Source: an uncultured Clostridia bacterium
GTDB taxonomy: Bacteria > Bacillota > Clostridia > Oscillospirales > Acutalibacteraceae
Direction of reading: 5' to 3'
Assembly (NCBI GenBank): GCA_947369085.1
Contig: CANBJR010000020.1
Location: 1 to 38,671, forward strand
Length of the DNA stretch: 38,671 bases
In this document: piece by piece, positions 15,309-23,173 of the stretch
Numbering within the stretch: the stretch's first letter is position 1
Layout: each line of letters starts with the position of its first letter
The notes under the pieces: model-generated
The model's database searches: none
The model's input: only the letters and a program-made list of their open reading frames with translations
Told to the model about the DNA's origin: nothing
Made by a program: the position numbers and the translations under genes

Positions 15309-16132
15309 GCAAAACGATTGAGATACACACAAAGTGATTTTACCGTTTGTGAGGAGGAATAATTTCGACAAAGCAAAGGCACAATTGAGCCAAGCTCATG
15401 CTGTGAAGCAAGTGTGTAGAGTGCAGAACAAAAGTATTCTTCGTCAAAATCCTTCGGTTTTAAAAGGTCAAAACCGTTTGGCATTCGCAGATGATATTTA
15501 TAATAGACCAATCCGCTTGACGGCACCTTCGGACAACCTGTGGTCAGAACAAGAGTTTCCTGCTTGAGCGGAAGTTTTTCTTCAATCACGCAAGGGGCAA
15601 TTACAAACATACAGTCGCACAAATCTGAAATGTTTTGCGTAACTACCGCAGAAGCCCCAAGTTCGTCCATTGCTCTTTCAAGCTCATACTGATACGATTC
15701 AAAATCGTTTGTAACAACCTTAACGTCCGAACAATGCTTAAGAATGTGAAACAAAATATCGTGAGAGTCGCCGTCAGGGTCATAGATTCCCACCTTAAGC
15801 ATTTCGGGACGAACGCACCCCTCAATTGCGCTTAATGCCATATTGGTGCAAAGGCGCTGTGAATATGCATTTGAAAAAAAGCGTCTGTATCCGCTGTTCT
15901 CAGGAAATTTCAGCGTAGGCGAACACAGCAGGTGATTGCGTTGCGCACCGATTATGCTGTCTATTTTATCAAGCCTGATTTTTCCGCTGTAGCTTGTATA
16001 TGTAACCTGCTTTACTCGAACTCCTCTCGCCTTTTTTACTTCAACCTCAACCTTGTCGTTCTTTATAATATGAAAAAGCCTTTTTATTCCCTTTTGCTTT
16101 TCGGGAAGCTTTAAAGAAAGTGATGTAATCAA
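15305..16132 (-). CDS. Protein of unknown function, possible nucleotide-binding fold
   Basis: The 275-residue product has no signal peptide or membrane helix. Residues about 115-150 (MLKVGIYDPDGDSHDILFHI) read like the first strand and helix of a Rossmann-type domain, and later stretches (VKVVTNDFES, DCMFVIAPCV, ETLVLTTGCP) look like further parallel strands, so a nucleotide- or NAD-binding role is possible. I cannot assign a family. The only plausible start is a TTG at 16132; no ATG occurs until residue 98. That TTG lies in the T-run of a strong hairpin (16140-16176), with the G5 run of its 3' arm acting as the only ribosome site, so expression may depend on the hairpin melting. The end overlaps the greA -35 box. 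Confidence 0.6.
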   Translation of the reverse strand: MITSLSLKLPEKQKGIKRLFHIIKNDKVEVEVKKARGVRVKQVTYTSYSGKIRLDKIDSIIGAQRNHLLCSPTLKFPENSGYRRFFSNAYSQRLCTNMALSAIEGCVRPEMLKVGIYDPDGDSHDILFHILKHCSDVKVVTNDFESYQYELERAMDELGASAVVTQNISDLCDCMFVIAPCVIEEKLPLKQETLVLTTGCPKVPSSGLVYYKYHLRMPNGFDLLKPKDFDEEYFCSALYTLASQHELGSIVPLLCRNYSSSQTVKSLCVYLNRFA

Positions 16133-16139
16133 AAAAATA

Positions 16140-16176
16140 CCCCCGCATAAATACTTAGTAAAAGTATATGCGGGGG
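16140..16176 (-). terminator. Terminator hairpin after the duplicated-domain surface protein
   Basis: On the minus strand CCCCCGCAT pairs with ATGCGGGGG, with an inner ATACTT/AAGTAT stem, followed by TATTTTTTT. It should end the surface-protein transcript. The next gene starts in its T-run. Confidence 0.8.
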
Positions 16177-16207
16177 TACAAAATTTAAGTATTAATTAAA
16201 TGCAAAT

Positions 16208-17296
16208 TTACTTGCGATAAGCATACTTAGAAAATGCAGCCGCAGCACCTGCAAGAGCCATTACAATTAATAATGTAAGAATCGCAAAATTGCTCTGACC
16301 TGTCTGAACAGTGCCGTTTGATTTAACATTTGACGGTGTGTCAATTGTAGATATAGAATTTGACGTCACTGCTTTTGTTGCAGAAGTTGCATCTGTATTA
16401 TCCATCTGCGGTTGAGTTGCAGATTCTTTGGTTGCTTCAATATTTTCCGTTTGAGGTTGTGTTACAGGCTCAGATTCAGTAGGAGCAGGAACATCATTCA
16501 TTGGCTCAATACCAAAATAACCAAAAGCGGAAAGTTCAGCAAGAATATCATCGTTGATTATACCAGCTTCATAAGCATCGTTAATTTCGATAATCTCACC
16601 GGCATTGTATAGATAAACTTCTAATCCTGCACTATAATGATAATAATAATCACCTATAGTTTTTTCAATAGACACATCAGGATGCAACACTCCGTCAGCA
16701 ACAAAGCTAAAATAAAATCTGCCGTCACTTAATGTAGCCGAACGTATAAAATAAATATCATCAGCTGTAACATCAAATCCTTCTCGCCCTTCATAGAATT
16801 TCTTAACCACTGCTTCCTTAACCTGATATTCAAAGTCAGAAGTATCGGGAACATCATTCATTGGCTTAATACCAAAATAACCAAAAGCGGAAAGTTCAGC
16901 AAGAATATCATCGTTAATTATACCAGCTTCATAAGCATCGTTAATTTCGATAACATCGCCGTTATTATACAGATAAACTTCTTCTCCACAGTTGTGGTAA
17001 TAATAATAATCACCTATAGTTTCTTCATAAAACACATCCAGAGTTGCTATTCCTGAAGCCCAAAAGATGAAATAAAATCTTCCGTCACTTAGTGTAGCTG
17101 AGCGTGAAAAATGAATATCATCAGCCGTAACACCATCTCCTACCGGACCTTCAAAGAATTTCTTAACTACTGCTTCCTTAACCTGATATTCAAAGTCAGA
17201 AGTATCGGGAGTAGCCTCTCTTTCAGCGGCAAATGCTGTTATCGACACAGATAGTGCAAGCATTACTGCAAGAATAATTGAAATAAGTTTTTTCAT
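16208..17296 (-). CDS. Secreted surface protein with tandemly duplicated domain and C-terminal anchor
   Basis: The 362-residue protein has a signal peptide (MKKLISIILAVMLALSVSIT then AFAAE). Two copies of a 120-residue domain follow, residues about 30-149 and 150-269; each begins DTSDFEYQVKEAVVKKF and ends LSAFGYFGI. A Thr/Gln/Pro-rich linker is next (about 270-330), then VQTGQSN, a hydrophobic stretch and the basic end SKYAYRK. That tail resembles a sortase signal with QTG in place of the usual LPxTG, or a simple membrane anchor. The domain is unknown to me. It is unlikely to be an enzyme from composition alone; its many Tyr and acidic residues would suit ligand or carbohydrate binding. It lies upstream of the terminator at 16140-16176. 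Confidence 0.75.
   Translation of the reverse strand: MKKLISIILAVMLALSVSITAFAAEREATPDTSDFEYQVKEAVVKKFFEGPVGDGVTADDIHFSRSATLSDGRFYFIFWASGIATLDVFYEETIGDYYYYHNCGEEVYLYNNGDVIEINDAYEAGIINDDILAELSAFGYFGIKPMNDVPDTSDFEYQVKEAVVKKFYEGREGFDVTADDIYFIRSATLSDGRFYFSFVADGVLHPDVSIEKTIGDYYYHYSAGLEVYLYNAGEIIEINDAYEAGIINDDILAELSAFGYFGIEPMNDVPAPTESEPVTQPQTENIEATKESATQPQMDNTDATSATKAVTSNSISTIDTPSNVKSNGTVQTGQSNFAILTLLIVMALAGAAAAFSKYAYRK
16488..17207 (-). repeat. Two tandem 360-bp copies inside the surface protein gene
   Basis: The copies (16488-16847 and 16848-17207) are offset by exactly 360 bases, or 120 codons, so the frame is preserved. Some stretches are nearly identical, for example the 80 bases from 16488 against 16848 differ at only two or three positions. 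Other parts have diverged, which suggests a fairly recent duplication with patchy gene conversion. Confidence 0.9.
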
Positions 17297-17360
17297 AGTA
17301 TCGTCTCCTAAAATAATGTTAATTTATCAGCTTTTGAAGATATGTTAATGACTAAGCATA

Positions 17361-18038
17361 CTATTCACTAATTATATCCACCAGTCTTTTTTGAATACTT
17401 GTAACGTCCTCTATGGTGCAGTATCCATCTTTGTTGTAATCTGATAAACAAGTCAAATTGAATCCATATTGAAGCAAACTAAAATCGATGTCAAGCCTAT
17501 CATCTCTCGGAAGTATTTCAGCTAAATATTTTTGTATTAATGTTGCATCAACAATACTTAGCACTCCGTTTCTATCAACATCTCCCAAAATTTGAACAGT
17601 TCCATAATCATATGACACATTTTTATCTGTCATAGTATTGTAGAACATCTCATGCAACTGCGCAAAATTCATGTCCCAAGCTTCACATATATCATAAAAT
17701 TCATTGTTTACAACATCATAAACTGCTAACCCAAATTTAAAAGGATATACTGAACCAGCGTTGGTAATGATTATATCATCAAAAACAGCGTGACACATTC
17801 CGGGCTCTACAGAACAGTCGGCACTGATAAGACACCAGTCTATTTTCTCGCTATCGTTGTAATGGTAAAACAGCTCGCTGTAATTGTAAGATGTCATATC
17901 ACAACCCTTCTCAGTAAAATAATCAACAAATTTCATCTCAAAATGATTCTTTGCACTATAATCTGCGGCTTGCACAGAAGCAACACAATACGACGTAAGT
18001 ACGATAAGAGCCAATAAAAAAGAAAATACTTTTTTCAT
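17361..18038 (-). CDS. Secreted protein with C-terminal type I dockerin
   Basis: The ATG at 18038 gives a signal peptide (MKKVFSFLLALIVLTSYCVA then SVQAAD); another ATG four codons upstream sits too close to AAAGG. The mature part (about residues 27-150) has an unknown fold with several Cys and aromatic residues. Residues about 155-225 form a dockerin with two calcium loops, GDVDRNGVLSIVDATLIQKY and DYNKDGYCTIEDVTSIQKRL, each with Asp at loop positions 1, 3 and 5 or near equivalents. Dockerins bind cohesins on scaffold proteins. This suggests it joins the same extracellular complex as the two amylases further right, although it carries no recognisable catalytic or starch-binding module. The 225-residue product is 320 bp from its nearest neighbour. 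Confidence 0.85.
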   Translation of the reverse strand: MKKVFSFLLALIVLTSYCVASVQAADYSAKNHFEMKFVDYFTEKGCDMTSYNYSELFYHYNDSEKIDWCLISADCSVEPGMCHAVFDDIIITNAGSVYPFKFGLAVYDVVNNEFYDICEAWDMNFAQLHEMFYNTMTDKNVSYDYGTVQILGDVDRNGVLSIVDATLIQKYLAEILPRDDRLDIDFSLLQYGFNLTCLSDYNKDGYCTIEDVTSIQKRLVDIISE

Positions 18039-18412
18039 AATTATAACCATACCTTTCCACTATATATTATTCTTCAGCAAAAACCATTCTGTAATATTTA
18101 TACAAATTTTAACGCCAATAATAAAATTATTTGACGATATTATTATAACAAAAAGTTATGATTATGTCAATATTTTTGCTTATATTTTTACAAAAATCGC
18201 CTATTTTTTTTATTTTTCTAAATTATTTGCATTTCTTCCTCACAACTCCTTATTAATTATTTTAATTTATATAAAATAGTGCTGTTAATTCACCAGACAT
18301 AAGACTGACAATGGTTTTTTCATGTTTTATTGATTAATAATATATACAAATAAAAAATGGTTCTATAATAAATTTGGGGGTAATAACAAACGGATCCTTA
18401 ATAAAGTTCTGC

Positions 18413-18467
18413 GTAGGGGACGGCTTCCAGACGTCCCAAAACCTTGTCTTAAGATGTCGTCCTCTAC
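18413..18467. repeat. Short palindromic element, diverged copy
   Basis: Outer arms GTAGGGGACG and CGTCCTCTAC match at 9 of 10 positions, and an inner GGGACG/CGTCCC stem lies in the left half. The layout is that of the element at 18523-18601, which has the GTAGGGAACG form, so both probably belong to one interspersed family. Confidence 0.55.
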
Positions 18468-18522
18468 TACAGTGTTAATGCAAAAGTTGTCAAATCAGGA
18501 ATGATAATTAAATCAATTTTAA

Positions 18523-18601
18523 TGTAGGGAACGGTCTTGACCGTTCCGATTCCACAAGTGTTATCTGTAGTCCTACGGAACAGTCAAGACTGTTCCCTAC
18601 A
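18523..18601. repeat. Palindromic element with 26-bp arms, each arm itself a hairpin
   Basis: Arms at 18523-18548 and 18576-18601 (TGTAGGGAACGGTCTTGACC and its complement) pair at 24 of 26 positions around 27 bases. Each arm also folds on itself (GGAACGGT/ACCGTTCC and GGAACAGTC/GACTGTTCC), so the DNA or RNA could form a cruciform. Paired changes keep the inner stems intact, which points to selection on structure. It encodes nothing and resembles a REP or MITE-like element. Confidence 0.75.
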
Positions 18602-18712
18602 ATATATAAATTCATTATTATCGTTTTCAAGTGTAAATTTTTAGATTTTACAAGGTACTACGAATACCAAAAGATAACTTCAGTAATACTCTAAAATTCC
18701 AAATTTTAATAT

Positions 18713-18842
18713 AAACTATTCTTCTTTATATTTTACCCCAACTATTGACATTGAACTAACAAAAACAAGCGACAGCTTGACGCTATCGCTTGTTTATTTA
18801 AACTATTCTTTTTTCGGGTTTTCCCCAACCATTGACAAAGAG
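18713..18842. repeat. Direct repeat unit, two copies 87 bp apart, each before a hairpin
   Basis: The unit AAACTATTCTT, a variable A/T or G/T stretch, then TTTTACCCCAACTATTGACA (copy at 18713) recurs at 18800 as AAACTATTCTT and TTTTCCCCAACCATTGACA. A related end, TTTTACTGCAACTACTGACA, occurs at 34058. Each copy runs into a hairpin rich in AAAAAG or AAACAAG. Confidence 0.6.
18761..18793 (-). terminator. Hairpin downstream of the M23 hydrolase gene
   Basis: AACAAGCGA and TCGCTTGTT pair, extended inward by AGC/GCT after one mismatch, with T-rich sequence on both sides (TTTTTG on minus). It can act in either direction and is the second hairpin after the ftsEX operon. Confidence 0.6.
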
Positions 18843-18898
18843 CCCAAAAAGCGTATCCGCTAAATTTGCTACTACGCTTTTATGTCTAACTTTTTGGG
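18843..18898 (-). terminator. Compound hairpin just after the M23 hydrolase gene
   Basis: CCCAAAAAG at 18844 pairs with CTTTTTGGG at 18890, and an inner AAGCGTA/TACGCTT stem lies within. It is 46 bases past the hydrolase stop codon. The pairing includes its own T-run, as in some terminators, but the loop is long. Confidence 0.45.
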
Positions 18899-18943
18899 GT
18901 CACCACAAAATACTTTCGGATTTTTACTTAATTCAATTATAAT

Positions 18944-20242
18944 TTAAAATTCAGACATTGGGTCGTACTTAGCGCCGTTATACTGGCACTCGAAATGGAG
19001 GTGAGGTCCTGTCGAATTACCTGTTGAACCTGAATAACCGATTGTCTGACCCTTTGAAACATACTGACCTGTACTTACAATTGCATTTGTAAGGTGTCCG
19101 TAAATAGTAAGCTTGCCGTTGCCGTGATCAATAAACACATAGTTACCGTAGCCGCCGCCACAGCCGCAGCTGCCGTTTTTACCCCAGTTGTGCGGACAAC
19201 TGTTATTTACTGCAATTACAGTACCGCTGTCAGCCGCAACAATAGTAGTACCCATAGGTGTTCCGATGTCAACACCGCCGTGATTATAAGAACCTCTGTC
19301 CTCTTGATATGGAGCAGTGATTAAGTAAACTCCGGGTGCAGGCCATGTAAAGCCTGAGCCTGACGGAGGAGTAACCGACGGGGTTTCGGGCTGCACGGGA
19401 GTAGATGAACCGCCGCCCGGGTTGTCGTTTGAAGGCGCCCCCCCTGAGTTTCCGCCACCGTTTTGATTGCCGTTATTATTGTTCTGAGCGGCTTTTTCCT
19501 GCTGTGCCTTATAATATGCTTTTATCTGATTTTCAATTTCAGCACTTTGTGCAGCCGCATCTTCAAGCGCACTCTTAGCATTATTATTCGATGTATAAAG
19601 GTTGCGGAGAATGTCCTCGTTTTCTTCAAGAAGTTCATTGAGTTCAGTCTGGTCATCTTCAAGAGAAGCTTCTTTCTTCTCAAGCTCTGCTTTGTCCTCT
19701 TCAAGAACTGTTTTCTGCTCCGAAATCTTTTCAAGCTTTACGTTAATTCCATCTATGAGCTCCTTATCATAGCTTGAAAGAGTCTTAATAATGGAAACCT
19801 TATCGATAAAATCAGAAAAATCCTTTGCACCGAAGATAATCTCAATATCGCTTGCATTACCTGCCATATAAACTGTTCTTAAACGCTCACAGAGAGTATC
19901 AAGCTGACCGTCAATATCTTCATTTGCCTTGTCAATGTCCTTTTGTTTTGCTTCGATACTGTCATTTAGGTCGCTTATTGATTCTCTTGTGAGAGCAATT
20001 TTGTCATCAAGGACTTCAATTTTGCTGACAAGAGCCTCGTTGTACTCTTCTTTTTCGTCAATATCAGACTGAGTTTTATCAAGAACATCCTGATATTCCT
20101 GATTTTTCTGTTCAAGCTCCTGAAGCTGTTGCTGCAACGAATCAATGCTTTCTGCACCTGCTGAAGCAGTTGAAAGTGCTACAGGCATTGAAATAATACA
20201 AACGCTTAAAAGAGCACACAGAATTCTTTTTAATCTGTTCAT
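18944..20242 (-). CDS. PcsB/EnvC-type murein hydrolase with coiled coil and M23 peptidase domain
   Basis: The 432-residue protein has a signal peptide (MNRLKRILCALLSVCIISMP onward to about 30). A long coiled coil, residues about 32-245, is rich in Glu, Gln, Leu and Lys. A Gly/Asn/Pro linker follows (about 250-300), then an M23 (LytM) domain with the zinc ligands His321 and Asp325 in NHGGVDIG and the H414-L-H416 pair in TGPHLHFEC. Proteins of this shape cleave peptidoglycan at the division site when activated through the FtsEX complex, and here the gene directly follows ftsE and ftsX (20 bases after ftsX). A Cys/Gly-rich insertion (CPHNWGKNGSCGCGGGYG) sits inside the M23 fold. The ATG at 20242 follows AAAGGAGAAAAGTA. 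Confidence 0.9.
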   Translation of the reverse strand: MNRLKRILCALLSVCIISMPVALSTASAGAESIDSLQQQLQELEQKNQEYQDVLDKTQSDIDEKEEYNEALVSKIEVLDDKIALTRESISDLNDSIEAKQKDIDKANEDIDGQLDTLCERLRTVYMAGNASDIEIIFGAKDFSDFIDKVSIIKTLSSYDKELIDGINVKLEKISEQKTVLEEDKAELEKKEASLEDDQTELNELLEENEDILRNLYTSNNNAKSALEDAAAQSAEIENQIKAYYKAQQEKAAQNNNNGNQNGGGNSGGAPSNDNPGGGSSTPVQPETPSVTPPSGSGFTWPAPGVYLITAPYQEDRGSYNHGGVDIGTPMGTTIVAADSGTVIAVNNSCPHNWGKNGSCGCGGGYGNYVFIDHGNGKLTIYGHLTNAIVSTGQYVSKGQTIGYSGSTGNSTGPHLHFECQYNGAKYDPMSEF

Positions 20243-20262
20243 TACTTTTCTCCTTTCACGGA

Positions 20263-21159
20263 TTACCAGCCGAGAATTTCATTACCTTCTTTTTTGAGAT
20301 ACTTACGAATTGAAATAAAGCTTCCAAAGAAACCGATTACTACACCTGCTATTACAAAAGCAACAGCAACATAGAGAATTACATTTGCGAGAGGAATATA
20401 TGTAAACGGAATCATACTTGTGATTGCACTCATAACAGCTTCATATAAAAGTACAATTCCACCCGTTGAAACAGCGGCAGAAATAAAGCCGATTACCATA
20501 CCCTCAATGAGGAATGGCATACGAACAAACGAGTTTGTTGCGCCTACTGACTTCATAATACTGATTTCAAATCTTCTTGAATACATAGTTGCTCGGGTTG
20601 TATTAGCAATGATGAAAATTGAAATAATCATTAGTGCGCCTACAACGCCTATGCAAATTATGTTTACTAGATTGCTGATGTCTGTAAGCTTTTTAGCAAG
20701 CTCTCTGTGGTCGTTGATACTGTCAACACCATCAATATTTTTTATCTTAGCAACGGTTTCATCATACAGTGACAAATCGTCCATTACCACAATAAAAGCG
20801 TCAGGAAGAGGGTTTCGGTCTTCAATTTTGTTAAAAAGCTCATCTCCGAGTTCTTCCTTATACTGCTGAAAAGCCTCATCTTTTGAATAAAAGGTAGCCG
20901 AGGCTACATTACTAACCTTTTCAATGTCTTTTCCTATGTAAACAGCCTCAAGCTGTGATACGTCTGATTTAATATAAACAGTCGTTTCGTTTGAATCACC
21001 AACCGAATCAACGACCTGAGCAACGTTTATTGAAAAAAGTGCCGCCGCACCTGTAAGAACAAGACAACTTACAAGTACACATACAGAAGCGATACTCATT
21101 ATACGGTTGCTCCATACGTTTTTCAAGCCTTCCTTTGCCAGATAGCCAAAGCCTTTCAT
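20263..21159 (-). CDS. ftsX: Cell division ABC transporter permease FtsX
   Basis: The 298-residue membrane protein has the FtsX layout: a first transmembrane helix (about residues 22-45), an extracellular loop of about 120 residues, and three further helices (about 165-190, 215-240 and 262-288). It contains GYLAKEGLKNVWSNRIMSIA at the start and ARTMYSRRFEISIMKSVGATN near residue 200, the FtsX/MacB coupling region. FtsX relays ATP use by FtsE to a secreted peptidoglycan hydrolase through its outer loop; the coiled-coil M23 protein encoded next is the expected partner. The ATG at 21159 follows AAAGGATAATGTT. It lies 36 bases after ftsE. Confidence 0.93.
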   Translation of the reverse strand: MKGFGYLAKEGLKNVWSNRIMSIASVCVLVSCLVLTGAAALFSINVAQVVDSVGDSNETTVYIKSDVSQLEAVYIGKDIEKVSNVASATFYSKDEAFQQYKEELGDELFNKIEDRNPLPDAFIVVMDDLSLYDETVAKIKNIDGVDSINDHRELAKKLTDISNLVNIICIGVVGALMIISIFIIANTTRATMYSRRFEISIMKSVGATNSFVRMPFLIEGMVIGFISAAVSTGGIVLLYEAVMSAITSMIPFTYIPLANVILYVAVAFVIAGVVIGFFGSFISIRKYLKKEGNEILGW

Positions 21160-21195
21160 AACATTATCCTTTCAAACTGTATTTGTCCGAGCAAA

Positions 21196-21960
21196 TCAGT
21201 CGGGCAGAACAACCGCATTATCGGGATACTGCGGAGCATCATCATATTCATCATAACCGGCGTAATCATCATCGGAATAACGTATGCCGGCACTTTTATC
21301 CTTTGTGTCGCCTATAACTCTTCCGTGGTCAATCGTAATTACTCTCTGATTGAACTCGCGTACAAGTTCATGCTCATGAGTTACAACAAGTACTGTTGTG
21401 CCCTTTGCATTAATTTCATTAAGAAGCTCAATAATCTCATGCGACATCTCGGGGTCAACGTTACCCGTAGGTTCGTCGGCTACAATAATTTCGGGATTAT
21501 TTACAAGCGCTCTTGCCAAACTAACACGCTGCTGTTCACCTCCCGAAAGCTCACTGGGCTTGTCCTGCATTTTGTCTTTCAATCCGACAAGGTCAAGCAC
21601 ATAAGGTACTCTTTTTTTAATAACAGCAGTACTTTTACCCACTGCTCTCATTGCAAAGGCTACATTATCAAAAACATTCATCTTTTCAATTAGTCTGAAA
21701 TCCTGGAAAACTATGCCCATATGACGGCGAAGATAAGGCACCTCTCTGCGCTTGACCTTCGAAGTCTTTTTGCCGTTGATAACAATTTCTCCCGAAGTGG
21801 GAGTTTCCTCGTGCATAATAAGTTTCAGAAACGTACTCTTACCTGCACCCGAAGAACCTACAATAAAAACAAACTCACCTTTATCAATATGTAAAGATAC
21901 GTCGTAAAGCGCATGAGTACCGTTTGGGTACGTCTTAGATACATTTTCAAAATCAATCAT
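21196..21960 (-). CDS. ftsE: Cell division ABC ATPase FtsE
   Basis: The 254-residue ATPase has Walker A GSSGAGKST near residue 37, the Q-loop FQDFRLIEKMNVFDNVAF, the signature LSGGEQQRVSLARALVNNPE near residue 138, Walker B IIVADEPTGNVDPEMS, and the switch histidine in LVVTHEHELV. FtsE partners with FtsX at the septum. Its length exceeds the usual 220-230 residues because of an acidic, Tyr/Asp-rich tail after residue 225 (YSDDDYAGYDEYDDAPQYPD), of unknown role, perhaps a contact surface. The ATG at 21960 follows AAGGTGAAATT. It is the first gene of the ftsE-ftsX-M23 operon. Confidence 0.95.
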   Translation of the reverse strand: MIDFENVSKTYPNGTHALYDVSLHIDKGEFVFIVGSSGAGKSTFLKLIMHEETPTSGEIVINGKKTSKVKRREVPYLRRHMGIVFQDFRLIEKMNVFDNVAFAMRAVGKSTAVIKKRVPYVLDLVGLKDKMQDKPSELSGGEQQRVSLARALVNNPEIIVADEPTGNVDPEMSHEIIELLNEINAKGTTVLVVTHEHELVREFNQRVITIDHGRVIGDTKDKSAGIRYSDDDYAGYDEYDDAPQYPDNAVVLPD

Positions 21961-22018
21961 AATTTCACCTTATTTGGGGTTTGTGCTAAAAGCATTTACT
22001 GAATATAGTAATAAAAAC

Positions 22019-22063
22019 AACAAGGGCGTATATAAATTATATTTAAATACACCCCAACTTGTT
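22019..22063 (-). terminator. Imperfect terminator after the PucR-type regulator
   Basis: On the minus strand AACAAG, GGG and TGTAT pair with ATAC, CCC and CTTGTT across small bulges, followed by GTTTTTATT. It separates the regulator from ftsE. Confidence 0.55.
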
Positions 22064-22087
22064 AAAACGATTCAATAAAATTAATTA

Positions 22088-23173
22088 TCAATATTTTGTA
22101 GGACTTGCGTTAAGATACTTCTTAACCATCAAAGCTACCTTAAATACAATAGCATCCTCAAATTCACGAAGATCAAGACCCGTAAGCTTCTTAATTTTTT
22201 CAAGTCTGTAAACAAGAGTGTTACGGTGAACAAACAGCTTACGTGAGGTTTCGGAAACGTTGAGGTTGTTTTCAAAGAAACGCTGGATTGTAAAGAGAGT
22301 TTCCTGATCAAGGCTTTCGATTGAGCCGCGCTTGAACACTTCCTTAAGGAACATCTCGCAAAGAGTTGTTGGAAGCTGATAGATAAGACGTGCAATGCCG
22401 AGATTGTCATAGCTTACGATTGTGCGCTCTGTATCAAATACCTTTGCAACCTCAAGAGCAGACTGAGCCTCTTTAAATGAACGTGCAAGATCCTTGATAC
22501 CTGTAACAGTTGTACCGATACCGACAACGCAGTGAGTGTAAAACTCGCTTGAAAGAGTGTCGGAAATAGAGCTTGCAAGTTTTTCAAGGTCACGGCTTTC
22601 TGTGTCAGCCTTGATTTCTTTTACAAGTGCAATTTCAGCCTCATTGATATTGATGACAAAATCCTTTGACTTGTCGGGGAAAAGATTCTGAATTATGTCA
22701 TAAGCCGATACATCTGTCTTTGAAACAATTTTTATAAGCAGGCAAACACGGGAAACCTCGCTGTTAAAATGAAGTTCTCTTGCTTTAAGGTAAATGTCGC
22801 CGGGAAGAATGTTGTCGAGAATTACATTCTTAATAAAGTTTGAACGGTCATACTTTTCGTCATAATACTGCTTGATGCTTGCAAATGATACAGAAAGCAA
22901 CTGTGCATACTTTTGAGCGTATTCATCAGTACCCTGTACAAAAACTGCATAGTCATACTTAGCGTTGCTGCCAAATGACTTGTATGTATAGCCGTTAATA
23001 ACAAATGGAGCAGTTGAACTGAGTGTTTCGGAGTTGATGCTTTCGTTTACTTCGCCAATTTTTCCAAGCTCCGAGCATGCAATAACAACCGAAGTTTCAT
23101 CAATAACGCCGATTGTTCTGTCAATTGCATCTTTCATCTGGTGTACAATACCCTGAAATAATCTGTTAGACAT
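22088..23173 (-). CDS. PucR/CdaR-type transcriptional regulator
   Basis: The 361-residue protein is cytoplasmic. Its last 60 residues hold the PucR-type helix-turn-helix (LFTIQRFFENNLNVSETSRK, then LFVHRNTLVYRLEKIKKLTG), which is the signature of this family. A degenerate GGDEF-like middle domain (about residues 130-250) is also typical. The N-terminal 120 residues would be the sensor part, which I cannot assign to a ligand. Family members respond to purine, sugar-diacid or amino-acid signals. The ATG at 23173 follows AAAGAGGTAAATATC. It is separated from ftsE by a terminator, so it is probably a single-gene unit. Its targets are not visible; it does not border an obvious catabolic gene. Confidence 0.85.
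   Translation of the reverse strand: MSNRLFQGIVHQMKDAIDRTIGVIDETSVVIACSELGKIGEVNESINSETLSSTAPFVINGYTYKSFGSNAKYDYAVFVQGTDEYAQKYAQLLSVSFASIKQYYDEKYDRSNFIKNVILDNILPGDIYLKARELHFNSEVSRVCLLIKIVSKTDVSAYDIIQNLFPDKSKDFVININEAEIALVKEIKADTESRDLEKLASSISDTLSSEFYTHCVVGIGTTVTGIKDLARSFKEAQSALEVAKVFDTERTIVSYDNLGIARLIYQLPTTLCEMFLKEVFKRGSIESLDQETLFTIQRFFENNLNVSETSRKLFVHRNTLVYRLEKIKKLTGLDLREFEDAIVFKVALMVKKYLNASPTKY

Larger units (their letters stand above)
18060..18943. other. Long intergenic stretch with several repeats and no gene
   Basis: No credible reading frame occurs in these 880 bases. The first 350 are very A/T-rich and probably hold the promoter of the dockerin gene. The rest holds two palindromic elements (18413-18467 and 18523-18601), an 87-bp direct repeat (18713-18842) and two hairpins downstream of the M23 hydrolase gene. 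Confidence 0.7.
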
